NCBI GenBank assembly: GCA_902592675.1
Contig: CACJFJ010000001.1
Location: 1-64,000, forward strand
Length of the DNA stretch: 64,000 nucleotides
DNA from: an uncultured Pelagibacteraceae bacterium
GTDB taxonomy: Bacteria; Pseudomonadota; Alphaproteobacteria; Pelagibacterales; Pelagibacteraceae
Reading direction: 5' to 3'
Shown here: in pieces, positions 13,631 to 23,022 of the stretch
Layout of the letters: the number at the start of each line of letters is the position of its first letter
Numbering within the stretch: the first letter of the stretch is position 1
Position numbers and translations under genes: made by a program
Notes under the pieces: model-generated
The model's database searches: none
Told to the model about the DNA's origin: nothing
Seen by the model: the letters and a program-made list of their open reading frames with translations, nothing else

Positions 13631-14068
13631 ATGAAAGAACTTTTATATCTTAAAGACGATCAGCTAAAGGAACTGATAGAAAAACTATTTATCAGCTATA
13701 GAGAGACATTTTCGGACTCTAAAAAAGTTCTCTCAAAATATTCTATCGGCCTAGCTCATCAAAAAGTTATACATCTATTATCAATGTATGAAGGTATTTC
13801 AATAACCGAATTGCTTAAAAAACTTAAAATTACGAAACAAAGTCTTAATAGAGTATTGAAAGATTTAATAAAAATTGAAATGGTAGTTTTTAAAAAAGAT
13901 GATCAGGACACTCGTATCAAACACGTTTTTTTGAATGAGAAAGGTAAAAAAATATTCAATGAAATTTTTGAAATTCAAAAAAAAAGAATACACAACGCTC
14001 TTTTAAGCTCTACCTCTGAAGAAGTATTAAGCTTTGATAACGTTTTAAAGAAAATTATAAATGGATAA
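13631..14068 (+). CDS. MarR-family transcriptional regulator (PetP-like position)
   Basis: wHTH pattern GISITELLKKLKITKQSLNRVLKDLIKIEMVVFKKDDQDTRIKHVFLNEKG. Start at ATG 13631 rather than the upstream ORF-track start. Confidence 0.85.
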   Translation: MKELLYLKDDQLKELIEKLFISYRETFSDSKKVLSKYSIGLAHQKVIHLLSMYEGISITELLKKLKITKQSLNRVLKDLIKIEMVVFKKDDQDTRIKHVFLNEKGKKIFNEIFEIQKKRIHNALLSSTSEEVLSFDNVLKKIING

Positions 14069-14738
14069 GTTAAAAGCACATATTCTAGTTGTTGATGATG
14101 ATGATGGAATTAGAACTTTAGTTAAAAAGTATTTGAATGAAAATAATTACTTAGTAACGTCTGCTAAAAATGCTGAGGATGCATCAGAAAAAGTAAAAAT
14201 TATAAAATTTGATTTAATTATTTTAGATATAATGATGCCAGGTAAAAGTGGATTGGAATTTATAAAAGAAAATATAAAAAAAATTGATACCCCAATAATA
14301 CTTTTAACTGCAAAGGGAGAGGCAACAGATAGAATTGAGGGACTGGAAATTGGTGCTGATGACTACTTACCAAAACCCTTTGAGCCAAAAGAACTTGTTT
14401 TAAGAATTCAAAATATAATCACAAAAACAAAAATTAAAAATCAAAAGAAAATTGTAAATTTTGAAAATATAAAAATAGATTTAAATAAACAATTAATATT
14501 TAAAAACAATATGGAATATAAAATAAATAAAACAGAAAAGATAATTCTTGAAAGAATGATTAATAACCCAGGTAAAACTTTTTCGAGAGAAGAAATAGGT
14601 TTATTAATAGATTTAGATAAAGAGCGATCGATTGATGTTATTATAACAAGATTGAGAAAAAAAATTGAGACTGATCCCAAAAATCCAAAATTTTTGCAAA
14701 CAATAAGAGGAACTGGCTATGTTTTATGGATTGAATAA
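14061..14738 (+). CDS. OmpR/PhoB-family response regulator
   Basis: Receiver motifs VVDDDDGIR and DLIILDIMMPG, LTAKGEATDRIEGLEIGADDYLPKPF, C-terminal wHTH with DVIITRLRKKIE...TIRGTGYVL. Confidence 0.95.
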   Translation: MDKLKAHILVVDDDDGIRTLVKKYLNENNYLVTSAKNAEDASEKVKIIKFDLIILDIMMPGKSGLEFIKENIKKIDTPIILLTAKGEATDRIEGLEIGADDYLPKPFEPKELVLRIQNIITKTKIKNQKKIVNFENIKIDLNKQLIFKNNMEYKINKTEKIILERMINNPGKTFSREEIGLLIDLDKERSIDVIITRLRKKIETDPKNPKFLQTIRGTGYVLWIE

Positions 14739-16038
14739 ATTTGTTAAAAATATTCTTCCTAAGAGATTATTTTATAGGGCACTTTTAATTGTTGCAGTAC
14801 CAGTAATCGCTCTTCAAGTTATAATTACAATTGTTTTTTTTGATAGTCTATGGATTAAAACAAATAAAGGAATGACTAAGGCATTAGTAAATGAAATCAA
14901 TACATTTATGGAAGTTTATAATGATGAAATTTACGATAAAAATGAAATTACAAATCTTTTTTCAGTATATCAAAACTTAAATATAGAGTACGTTGAGGAT
15001 AGCAGTTTTATATATGAATATGAAGAAAGATGGTTCAGCCCAATTGACAGAACTCTAAGAAGAGAATTAAAATCAAAATTTGGTACAGGAAAATTTTGGT
15101 TTAATTCAACTAATTATAAAGAATTAATCGATATAAGAATTAAATATCAGTTAGGATACTTTAAATTTTTGATTCCAAAAGATCGCGTAACAAGCTCGTC
15201 GGCTAGAATATTTGCTCTTTGGATAACAGTGCCTGCGCTTATAATGATTTTCATATCTCTTATTTTTTTAAAAAATCAGACAAGACCTATAACTAATCTC
15301 GCAAAAGCTGCTGAAAAATTTGGAAAGGGTGAAGAAATTGAGGAATTCAAACCATCTGGAGCTGCAGAGATAAGGCAAGCAGGATATGAGTTTGATAAGA
15401 TGAGAAAAAGAATAGTTCGTCATTTAAATCAAAGATCTGAGATGTTGTCAGGAATCAGTCACGATTTAAGAACACCGTTAACAAGAATGAAGCTTCAAAT
15501 AGCATTTATAAAAGATAAAGAAATTGAGGAGAAACTGGCTGAGGATATAAATGAAATGGAGAAAATGCTAAATGAATATCTTCAATTCACAAGTTCGTCT
15601 TTTAAAGAGAAAGATGAAAAATTTAATCTTTCAGAACTAATTTCAAAAATAGTAAAAAAATATGAAAATCATAACATCTCAACAAATTTGATGGCAAATA
15701 TCTTCCTTAATGGTCGTAAAAATTTAATTCAAAGAAGTGTTAATAATCTTTTAGAAAATGCAATAAAATATGCTGACAAAATTAATATTGAACTTAGTAA
15801 AAATAATAACAACTTATTTATAAAAATCGAGGATAATGGACCTGGAATACCTGAGAATGAATACGAAAATGTATTTAAACCATTTTATAAAATAGACAAA
15901 GGAAGGGCAGATGCAAAGTCAAGTGTTGGCCTGGGTTTGTCAATAGCTTCAGACATAATTAGATCTCACGGTGGAAATATTAAACTTGAAAAATCTTCTT
16001 TAAATGGATTAAGCGTTAAGATTTTTTTACCCGTTTAA
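14719..16038 (+). CDS. EnvZ-type sensor histidine kinase
   Basis: HAMP region, H-box SGISHDLRTPLTRMKLQ, N-box NLLENAIKYA, G-boxes DNGPGIP and GLGLSIASDIIRSHGG. Confidence 0.93.
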   Translation: MFYGLNKFVKNILPKRLFYRALLIVAVPVIALQVIITIVFFDSLWIKTNKGMTKALVNEINTFMEVYNDEIYDKNEITNLFSVYQNLNIEYVEDSSFIYEYEERWFSPIDRTLRRELKSKFGTGKFWFNSTNYKELIDIRIKYQLGYFKFLIPKDRVTSSSARIFALWITVPALIMIFISLIFLKNQTRPITNLAKAAEKFGKGEEIEEFKPSGAAEIRQAGYEFDKMRKRIVRHLNQRSEMLSGISHDLRTPLTRMKLQIAFIKDKEIEEKLAEDINEMEKMLNEYLQFTSSSFKEKDEKFNLSELISKIVKKYENHNISTNLMANIFLNGRKNLIQRSVNNLLENAIKYADKINIELSKNNNNLFIKIEDNGPGIPENEYENVFKPFYKIDKGRADAKSSVGLGLSIASDIIRSHGGNIKLEKSSLNGLSVKIFLPV

Positions 16039-16267
16039 TTTTATTCTTTTTAATAGTTTTTGATTGATTTATTTTTTTTTCCAAGTTGTCTATACGTTTG
16101 TTCAATATATCAAGCTCTTCTTTGCTTACTATTTTCATTCTAAAGATTATTTCTTCACGCTTAGATTTTAAAATTGTCATTAATTCATTAACCAAATCTT
16201 TAGAAGATACTAAGCCCTGTTCAAATATTTTGGCTAACTTTTCAATAACAAACTTTGAATTTTTCAT
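16016..16267 (-). CDS. ubiK: accessory factor UbiK family protein (BMFP/YqiC-like)
   Basis: 83 aa with a C-terminal coiled coil VSKEELDILNKRIDNLEKKI typical of the BMFP family. Confidence 0.75.
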   Translation of the reverse strand: MKNSKFVIEKLAKIFEQGLVSSKDLVNELMTILKSKREEIIFRMKIVSKEELDILNKRIDNLEKKINQSKTIKKNKIKRVKKS

Positions 16268-16305
16268 ATATTTATATAACTATAGCTTATAATTATAATT
16301 TAAAA

Positions 16306-17088
16306 ATGTTCATTAATAATTTTGACCCAGTTGCATTAGAAATTTTCTCTTTAGAAATTAGATGGTATTCTTTATCATATATTGCTGGAATAGTTGGTGG
16401 CTGGATATTGGGAAAAAATATTTTTGTAACAAATGTCAGATTAAAAGAGAAATTTGACGACTACATGACATATTTGATTATTGGTATAATAATTGGAGGT
16501 CGACTAGGATATGTTTTTTTTTATAACCCAAGCTATTATTCAAACAACATAATTGATATTTTGAAGATATGGAATGGGGGAATGTCATTTCACGGAGGTT
16601 TGATTGGGGTTATTGTGGCGAGTATTTTTTTTGCAAAAAAAAACGATTTAAATATTTTCTCTTGCTTAGATATTGTATCTTTAGTTGCTCCAATTGGAAT
16701 TTTTTTTGGAAGGTTGGCCAACTTTATAAACTCAGAGTTATACGGGACCCAAACTAGCGTTTTTTGGGCAGTAAAATTTGTGAAAGTTGATAATATTTAC
16801 AGGCACCCAACACAACTTTATGAAGCTTTTTTTGAGGGTTTAATTTTATTTTTAATATTAATTTATTTTAGACGTAAAAAATTACTTTCCATGCCAGGTT
16901 TAATTTCAGGGTTATTTCTGATATTTTATTCAATTTTTCGAATCGTAATCGAAATTTTTAGAGTGCCAGATGAACAATTAGGTTATTTATTTTTTCAAAT
17001 TACGATGGGGCAAACGATCAGTTTTATTTTTTTGATAATTGGGTTTTATTTAGTAATCACAAAATATGAAACAAAGAAAAATTATTAA
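16306..17088 (+). CDS. lgt: prolipoprotein diacylglyceryl transferase
   Basis: LEIRWYSLSYIAGI, IIGGRLGYVFFYNPSYY, WNGGMSFHGGLIGV, GRLANFINSELYG, HPTQLYEAFFEG. Start at ATG 16306. Confidence 0.96.
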   Translation: MFINNFDPVALEIFSLEIRWYSLSYIAGIVGGWILGKNIFVTNVRLKEKFDDYMTYLIIGIIIGGRLGYVFFYNPSYYSNNIIDILKIWNGGMSFHGGLIGVIVASIFFAKKNDLNIFSCLDIVSLVAPIGIFFGRLANFINSELYGTQTSVFWAVKFVKVDNIYRHPTQLYEAFFEGLILFLILIYFRRKKLLSMPGLISGLFLIFYSIFRIVIEIFRVPDEQLGYLFFQITMGQTISFIFLIIGFYLVITKYETKKNY

Positions 17089-18112
17089 TCTACCTTTAGA
17101 TAAATTTATCAATTTTTCTCTCTATGATAAAAAATTTGGATACTATATGAAAAAAAACCCTTTTGGAAAAAAAGGTGATTTTATTACATCACCAAATATA
17201 TCAAGGCTTTTCTCTGAGATGATTGCTATTTGGGTTTTTAGTTTTTGGCAAAATTTAGGGTGTCCAAAAAAATTTAATCTAATAGAGCTTGGTGCTGGTA
17301 ATGGTGAAATGATGAAAGTAATGATTGAAAGTTTTAAAAAATTTCCAATATTTTATAATTCATGTAATTTTTATATTTTTGAAACAAGCCCGTCTCTTAT
17401 TAAAATTCAAAAAAAAAAATTAAATAATTATAAGATTATATGGTTATCGAAAATAAAAAAAATTCAAAAATTACCAAGTTTATTTATTGCAAATGAATTC
17501 TTTGATGCAATCGCAATTAAACAATTTATTAAAAAAGATAATGCTTGGTTTGAAAAATTTGTTTCACTAAGAAATAAAAGTGACTCCTTCTTTTTTGAAA
17601 AGAAAATTAATATGAAAATATTTGAAAAGAAAATCAATTTCAATGTTTCTAAAAATCAAGATTTTATCGAATATTCAGAGCTTGGTTTTGATTACCTAAG
17701 AAATATTTCAAAGATTATAAAAGAAAATTCAGGAGGTCTTTTATTAATAGATTATGGATACACTAATAAAAAAATGAGGGACACAATACAGTCTGTATCG
17801 AAGCATAAATTTACAAATATTCTAAAAAATATTGGAGACTCTGATATAACTTATCACATTAACTTCCATCTTTTTAAAGAAATAACAAAACAAATTGGAG
17901 GTTTGAAAAGTAATTTAACCAGCCAAAGAGAATTTCTTATTAAAATGGGTATTTTTCAAAGAGCGGAAATAATCTCAAAAAAAGAGAGTTTTTTAAGAAA
18001 AACTGATATTTATTACAGACTAAAAAGACTTGTTGATAAAAATCAAATGGGTGAATTATTTAAGGTCATGTTTATAACAAATAAAAGAAATAAATTTAAA
18101 TTAGGATTTTAA
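17066..18112 (+). CDS. class I SAM-dependent methyltransferase, COG1565/NDUFAF7 family
   Basis: LYDKKFGYYMKKNPFGKKGDFITSPNISRLFSEMIAIW and LIELGAGNGEMM. Confidence 0.88.
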   Translation: MKQRKIINLPLDKFINFSLYDKKFGYYMKKNPFGKKGDFITSPNISRLFSEMIAIWVFSFWQNLGCPKKFNLIELGAGNGEMMKVMIESFKKFPIFYNSCNFYIFETSPSLIKIQKKKLNNYKIIWLSKIKKIQKLPSLFIANEFFDAIAIKQFIKKDNAWFEKFVSLRNKSDSFFFEKKINMKIFEKKINFNVSKNQDFIEYSELGFDYLRNISKIIKENSGGLLLIDYGYTNKKMRDTIQSVSKHKFTNILKNIGDSDITYHINFHLFKEITKQIGGLKSNLTSQREFLIKMGIFQRAEIISKKESFLRKTDIYYRLKRLVDKNQMGELFKVMFITNKRNKFKLGF

Positions 18113-18114
18113 AT

Positions 18115-18876
18115 CTGATTATTTCAAAGAAATTATCAAAACACAATAAGATAAGTCATGCTTTCTTTAATAGGAAGGGTGGTAAGTCAAAAGGTATTTA
18201 CAAAAGTTTAAATTGTGGTCTTGGCTCTAATGATAAAAAAAATAAAGTATTAGAAAATTTAGAAATAGTTAAAAATAGACTAAATAAAAAATCAAAAAAT
18301 ATTTTTTTGGTTAATCAAGTACATAGTAATAGGTTCGTTTTTGTAAATAAAAAATTTAAAATTAAAAAAAAAAGAATTATTGCTGATGCTATAATAACTA
18401 ATCAAAGAAATCTTCCAATAGCTGTCCTAACTGCTGATTGTGTACCCATATTGTTATATGACAAAGAGAAAGATATTATAGCGGCAATTCATGCTGGATG
18501 GAGAGGTGCTTATAAGGGTATAATTAAAAACGTTGTAAAGTTTATGATTAAAAAAGGATGTAAAAGTAAAAATATTCTTGCAGCTATTGGTCCTTCTATT
18601 TCAAGTTCAAATTATAATGTAAAAGAAGATTTTAAAAAAAAATTCATAAAAAAAGATAAAAGAAATATAATTTTTTTTAGGACTAGGTTGAATTTTATTT
18701 ATTTCGACCTCCCAAATTATGTAAAATATCAACTTAAATTAAATAAAATTACAAATATTGATATGAAAAATACTGATACTTTTGATAAAAAAAATAACTT
18801 ATTTAGTGCTAGACGATCTTTAAGATTAAAACATGATGATTATGGTAGAAATATTTCGATAATTATGATTAAGTAA
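18115..18876 (+). CDS. pgeF: peptidoglycan editing factor PgeF (YlmD / laccase-domain family), non-canonical start codon inferred
   Basis: The listed ORF (TTG 18307) lacks the conserved N-terminus. The same frame upstream encodes HAFFNRKGGKSKGIYKSLNCGLGSNDKKNKVLENL, then VNQVHSNR, TADCVPILLYD, HAGWRGAYKGI. No ATG/GTG/TTG exists between the upstream stop at 18097 and this motif. Confidence 0.85.
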   Translation: MIISKKLSKHNKISHAFFNRKGGKSKGIYKSLNCGLGSNDKKNKVLENLEIVKNRLNKKSKNIFLVNQVHSNRFVFVNKKFKIKKKRIIADAIITNQRNLPIAVLTADCVPILLYDKEKDIIAAIHAGWRGAYKGIIKNVVKFMIKKGCKSKNILAAIGPSISSSNYNVKEDFKKKFIKKDKRNIIFFRTRLNFIYFDLPNYVKYQLKLNKITNIDMKNTDTFDKKNNLFSARRSLRLKHDDYGRNISIIMIK

Positions 18877-18885
18877 ATACTTTCA

Positions 18886-19818
18886 ATGAAATTATTAACT
18901 GGAAATAGCAATAAGGTCTTAAGTAAAAATATTGCTAAATATTTAAAAACTAAACTAGTAAATTCAAGTATTAGGAAGTTTGCCGATGGTGAAATTTATG
19001 TTGAGATAAATGAAAATATCAGAGGTAATAGCATATTTATAATACAATCAATTTCATCTCCGGCTAACGATAATTTGATGGAATTATTATTGTGCATTGA
19101 TGCCCTTAAAAGATCTTCGGCAAAAAATATTACTGCTGTTATACCATATTTTGGTTATGCAAGACAGGATAGAAAGGTAGTACCAAGAACATCCATTTCC
19201 GCAAAATTAGTTTCAAACTTAATAACGAAAGCCGGTGCTGATAGAGTGGTGACTGTGGATTTACATGCAGGACAAATCCAGGGATTTTTTGATATACCTG
19301 TAGACAATCTTTTTGCAACTCCAATATTTGCAAGACACATTAAAAAGAAAATTAAAGATAAAAAAATTATTTGTGTTGCACCTGATGTTGGAGGCACTGA
19401 AAGAGCAAGAGCTCTTGGAAAACTTTTAAATGTTGGGCTAGCAATTGTTGATAAACGAAGACCAAAGCCAGGTCAGTCGCAAGTGATGAATGTAATTGGT
19501 GACGTAAAAAATCAAACCTGTATAATTGTTGATGACATAATTGACTCTGGTGGAACGATTATAAATGCAGCAAAAGCATTAAAAAATAGAGGTGCAAAAG
19601 AAGTTTATGTTTATATCACTCACGGTGTATTAAGTGGTGAAGCAGTTAAAAAAATCAAAAATTCCGTTATAAAAAATTTGGTGATTACAGACACAATCGA
19701 TAACAGTCAAAAAACTAAAAGTGCTAAAAACATAGAAGTTTTACCTATTTCAGGCCTAATGGCTGAAGCAATAAAAAGAATATCAAACTCAACCTCAGTT
19801 TCAGATTTATTTAAATAA
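18886..19818 (+). CDS. prs: ribose-phosphate pyrophosphokinase
   Basis: [63 protein letters not shown]. Confidence 0.98.
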   Translation: MKLLTGNSNKVLSKNIAKYLKTKLVNSSIRKFADGEIYVEINENIRGNSIFIIQSISSPANDNLMELLLCIDALKRSSAKNITAVIPYFGYARQDRKVVPRTSISAKLVSNLITKAGADRVVTVDLHAGQIQGFFDIPVDNLFATPIFARHIKKKIKDKKIICVAPDVGGTERARALGKLLNVGLAIVDKRRPKPGQSQVMNVIGDVKNQTCIIVDDIIDSGGTIINAAKALKNRGAKEVYVYITHGVLSGEAVKKIKNSVIKNLVITDTIDNSQKTKSAKNIEVLPISGLMAEAIKRISNSTSVSDLFK

Positions 19819-19861
19819 TTACCTTGATTATTTACAAACATGGGTTAAAAAACTCTCTTTT

Positions 19862-20599
19862 ATGAATTCACTAGAGGCTAACATTAGAAATAACTCCACT
19901 AAAGGACAACTCAATACTATTAGAAACAATGGTAATGTTCCCGCTATAATTTATGGTGGAAAAGATGAAAATCAAAAAATATATGTCTCAAAAAAGCTTT
20001 TAAAAAATTTAATTGATAAAGAAAATTTTTTATCAAATATTTTAACTCTCAATATTGATGGCAAACCTCAAAATGTTTTACCTAGGGAAGTAAAATATCA
20101 TATAATAAGTGATGAACCGACGCATGTTGATTTTTTAAGAGTGTTACCTGGTGTTAAGATTAAGATTGAAGTTCCTGTGAAATTTATAAATCATGAAAAA
20201 TCACCTGGACTGAAACGAGGTGGAGTTTTAAATATAGTTAGAAGAAAAGTAGAGCTCAAATGCCCAAGTGAAAAAATACCTGAGAGCTTAACAATAAATC
20301 TTGATGGAGTTGATATTGGAGAAAGTTTTAAGATTTCATCTGTTAAACTTGATGATGAAGTCACACCAACAATCCGAGGAAGAGATTTTGTTATAGCTAC
20401 CTTAGCAGCACCAACGGTGATGAAAGAACCTGAAAAACCTGCTGAGGCAGAGACCGCTGAGGGAGAACAAGGAGCTGAGGGCACTGAAGCTGCAGCAACA
20501 GATGGTGATAAACCTCAAGCAGATACCTCTAAAGGTGATAAAAAAGAAGGTGAAGAAAATAAATCTGCCGAAAAAAAACAGGCTGAAGAAAAAAAATAA
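19862..20599 (+). CDS. rplY: 50S ribosomal protein L25/general stress protein Ctc with a long acidic/charged C-terminal tail
   Basis: L25 and TL5/CTC domains (GNVPAIIYGG, HVDFLRV, VPVKFINHEKSPGLKRGG) plus a ~55-aa Glu/Ala/Lys-rich tail. Confidence 0.95.
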   Translation: MNSLEANIRNNSTKGQLNTIRNNGNVPAIIYGGKDENQKIYVSKKLLKNLIDKENFLSNILTLNIDGKPQNVLPREVKYHIISDEPTHVDFLRVLPGVKIKIEVPVKFINHEKSPGLKRGGVLNIVRRKVELKCPSEKIPESLTINLDGVDIGESFKISSVKLDDEVTPTIRGRDFVIATLAAPTVMKEPEKPAEAETAEGEQGAEGTEAAATDGDKPQADTSKGDKKEGEENKSAEKKQAEEKK

Positions 20600-20632
20600 T
20601 CTACTAAATTGCAAATTTTTATAAATTAATTT

Positions 20633-21193
20633 ATGCTTTTACTCGTAGGATTAGGTAATCCCACACCTAACAGTGAAAATAACCGACACAATGTGGGTTT
20701 CAAAATTATTGACTCAATTAATAAAAAATTTGGTCTCTCTAAACAAAAACCAAAATTTAAAGGCCTCTTAACAACAGGTAATATTGAGGGTAAAAAAGTT
20801 TATGCAATTAAACCCTTAACTTTTATGAATAACTCAGGAATTTGTATAAGAGAATTAATTGAATACTTTAAGTTTGATGTAGATAACGTCATTGTTTTTC
20901 ATGATGATCTAGATGTGGAATTTGGAAAAATAAAAGCTAAATTTGGAGGATCAAGTGCAGGCCATAATGGTATAGCCTCAATTGATAAGTTTATAGGAAA
21001 AGACTACTCTAGAGTAAGAATAGGTATAGGTAAACCAAAAGGAAATATTGAAATCTCAGACTATGTTTTACAAAATTTCAGTGAAGATGAAAATATTGAA
21101 ATTGAAAAAATTTCTAAAGATATCACTGACTCTCTTTCAATTCTTGTTGAAAAAAAATTAGATTTATTTTCTAGTACTGTTAATAATAAGTAA
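20633..21193 (+). CDS. pth: peptidyl-tRNA hydrolase
   Basis: LLVGLGNPTPNSENNRHNVGF, KPLTFMNNSG, FHDDLDVEFGKIKAKFGGSSAGHNGIASI. Confidence 0.97.
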   Translation: MLLLVGLGNPTPNSENNRHNVGFKIIDSINKKFGLSKQKPKFKGLLTTGNIEGKKVYAIKPLTFMNNSGICIRELIEYFKFDVDNVIVFHDDLDVEFGKIKAKFGGSSAGHNGIASIDKFIGKDYSRVRIGIGKPKGNIEISDYVLQNFSEDENIEIEKISKDITDSLSILVEKKLDLFSSTVNNK

Positions 21194-22266
21194 TGAGTTT
21201 TAAGTGTGGAATAGTTGGGCTTCCAAATGTTGGTAAGTCGACCTTATTTAATGCTTTAACTAATTCTAGTAAGGCACACGCAGCAAATTTTCCATTTTGT
21301 ACTATTGACCCAAATATCGGTATAGTGCCTGTGCCAGATAGTAGATTAGAAAATTTAGCTAGGATCTCTAAATCAAAAAAAATTATTAACACTACTATAT
21401 CATTTGTAGATATTGCTGGACTTGTAAAAGGTGCCTCGAAAGGCGAAGGTTTAGGAAACAAATTTCTCTCACATATCAGAGAAGTGGATGCAATAATACA
21501 CATGATTAGATGTTTTGACTCAAATGACATTCAAAATGTAAATACTTCAGTAAATCCAATTAGAGATTTAGAAATTATTGAAACGGAGATGATGCTGGCA
21601 GATCTTGAGTCAATAAATAAAAGATTGGAAAAAAATAACAAAAAAAATTTAGAGGAGCTTCAATTAAAAATTCTAGAAACCTCATTAGACTACATTAACA
21701 ATGATAAAGATGTTTCTATTATGAAGACAAAATTTGATAAAAAATCTCTTAATCAAAGTGGCCTTTTATTTCTAAAACCGAAGATTTTTGTTTGTAATGT
21801 GGACGAGCAAAGTATTCAAAATGGCAATAATTATTCTGACGCTTTTATTAAGAAGTACGGCAAAGATAAAACTTTAATAGTCTCTGCTGATATTGAGAAT
21901 CAAATTAATGGATTAGATAAAAAAGAAAGAGAAAATTATATGAAAATCATAGGTTTAAAACAAACCGGTCTAGATATGATTATTCAAAAAGGATATAAAA
22001 TTCTTGAATTAGATACGTACTTTACTTCTGGTCCAGAAGAAACCAGGGCTTGGACAATAGAAAAAAACTGTCCTGCGCCAAAAGCTGCTGGAGAAATTCA
22101 CACTGATTTTGAGAAAGGTTTTATCAGAGCGGAGACAGTATCGTACGAGGACTTTATAACCAATAACGGTTGGATTAACTCAAAAACGAATGGAAAAATG
22201 CGATTAGAGGGAAAAGACTATATTGTTAGAGATGGAGATATTTTAAACTTCCGTTTCAATACGTGA
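21193..22266 (+). CDS. ychF: redox-regulated ATPase/GTP-binding protein YchF
   Basis: CGIVGLPNVGKSTLFNALT, FPFCTIDPNIGIVPVPD, C-terminal TGS domain RAETVSYEDF...DGDILNFRFN. Confidence 0.98.
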   Translation: MSFKCGIVGLPNVGKSTLFNALTNSSKAHAANFPFCTIDPNIGIVPVPDSRLENLARISKSKKIINTTISFVDIAGLVKGASKGEGLGNKFLSHIREVDAIIHMIRCFDSNDIQNVNTSVNPIRDLEIIETEMMLADLESINKRLEKNNKKNLEELQLKILETSLDYINNDKDVSIMKTKFDKKSLNQSGLLFLKPKIFVCNVDEQSIQNGNNYSDAFIKKYGKDKTLIVSADIENQINGLDKKERENYMKIIGLKQTGLDMIIQKGYKILELDTYFTSGPEETRAWTIEKNCPAPKAAGEIHTDFEKGFIRAETVSYEDFITNNGWINSKTNGKMRLEGKDYIVRDGDILNFRFNT

Positions 22267-23022
22267 CCATATTCTCTTCATACTAAAATAAACTAAAATG
22301 GTCAAAATTATTAAATACACTATAGCTTTAAAACCCATTTGGTGTCTAGATTCTAAATGAGGTTCAGCTGACCACATCAAGAATGTTGTTACATCTTTTG
22401 ACATCTGCTCAACAGTAGCTATTGTGCCATCTGAGTATTCTACTAATCCATCTGATAATTGATTAGCCATTTTAATTTTATTTCCATACATATATTTATT
22501 ATAATAGACACCATCATCTAAAGTAATTCCAGCTGGTGGATCTTCATATCCTTGAAGTAGAGAATATATATAATCTACCCCACCACCTCTTGCTTTAACT
22601 AGAACTGACATATCTGGTGGATAAGCTCCTCCATTTGCAGCTTGAGCTGCTTGAACATTATCATATGGCATTACAAATTTGTCTGATAATCTTCCAGGAC
22701 GAGTAAACATGTCACCATCTGCATTAGGTCCATCTTTAACTTCAAAAGATGCAGCAATTGCTTTTGCTTGATCTATTGAAAATTCTGGCCCTCCTTTTTC
22801 AGCTAAATTTCTATAGCTTAAATATTTCATTGAATGACAAGAAGAACAGACTTCGGTATAGACTTGATATCCTCTTTGAAGTGCAGCCCGATCAAACTTT
22901 CCAAAAAGACCCTTAAAACTCCAATCAGTTTTCAAATACTCGATTTTTTCCGCTGCTTGAATATTCAATAAAAATCCAGAAAATAAGATAACTAATGAAA
23001 ATATCCTAAAAAATTTTTTCAC
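22243..23022 (-). CDS. petC: cytochrome c1 of the bc1 complex
   Basis: Signal peptide, heme motif CSSCHS, DMSVLVKARGGGVDYIYSLLQGY, C-terminal TM anchor. Confidence 0.96.
   Translation of the reverse strand: MKKFFRIFSLVILFSGFLLNIQAAEKIEYLKTDWSFKGLFGKFDRAALQRGYQVYTEVCSSCHSMKYLSYRNLAEKGGPEFSIDQAKAIAASFEVKDGPNADGDMFTRPGRLSDKFVMPYDNVQAAQAANGGAYPPDMSVLVKARGGGVDYIYSLLQGYEDPPAGITLDDGVYYNKYMYGNKIKMANQLSDGLVEYSDGTIATVEQMSKDVTTFLMWSAEPHLESRHQMGFKAIVYLIILTILVYFSMKRIWSRIETEV

Noticed and set aside
16569-16757. Plus-strand 62-aa ORF inside lgt in another frame
   Set aside because: Overlaps the conserved HGG...GRLANF region of Lgt; no support.
19139-19397. Overlapping minus-strand ORFs inside prs
   Set aside because: Antisense to conserved PRPP synthetase sequence; no domain and mutually overlapping.
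20191-20614. Two minus-strand ORFs (97 and 70 aa) opposite rplY
   Set aside because: Antisense to the L25 coding region; composition mirrors its charged tail.
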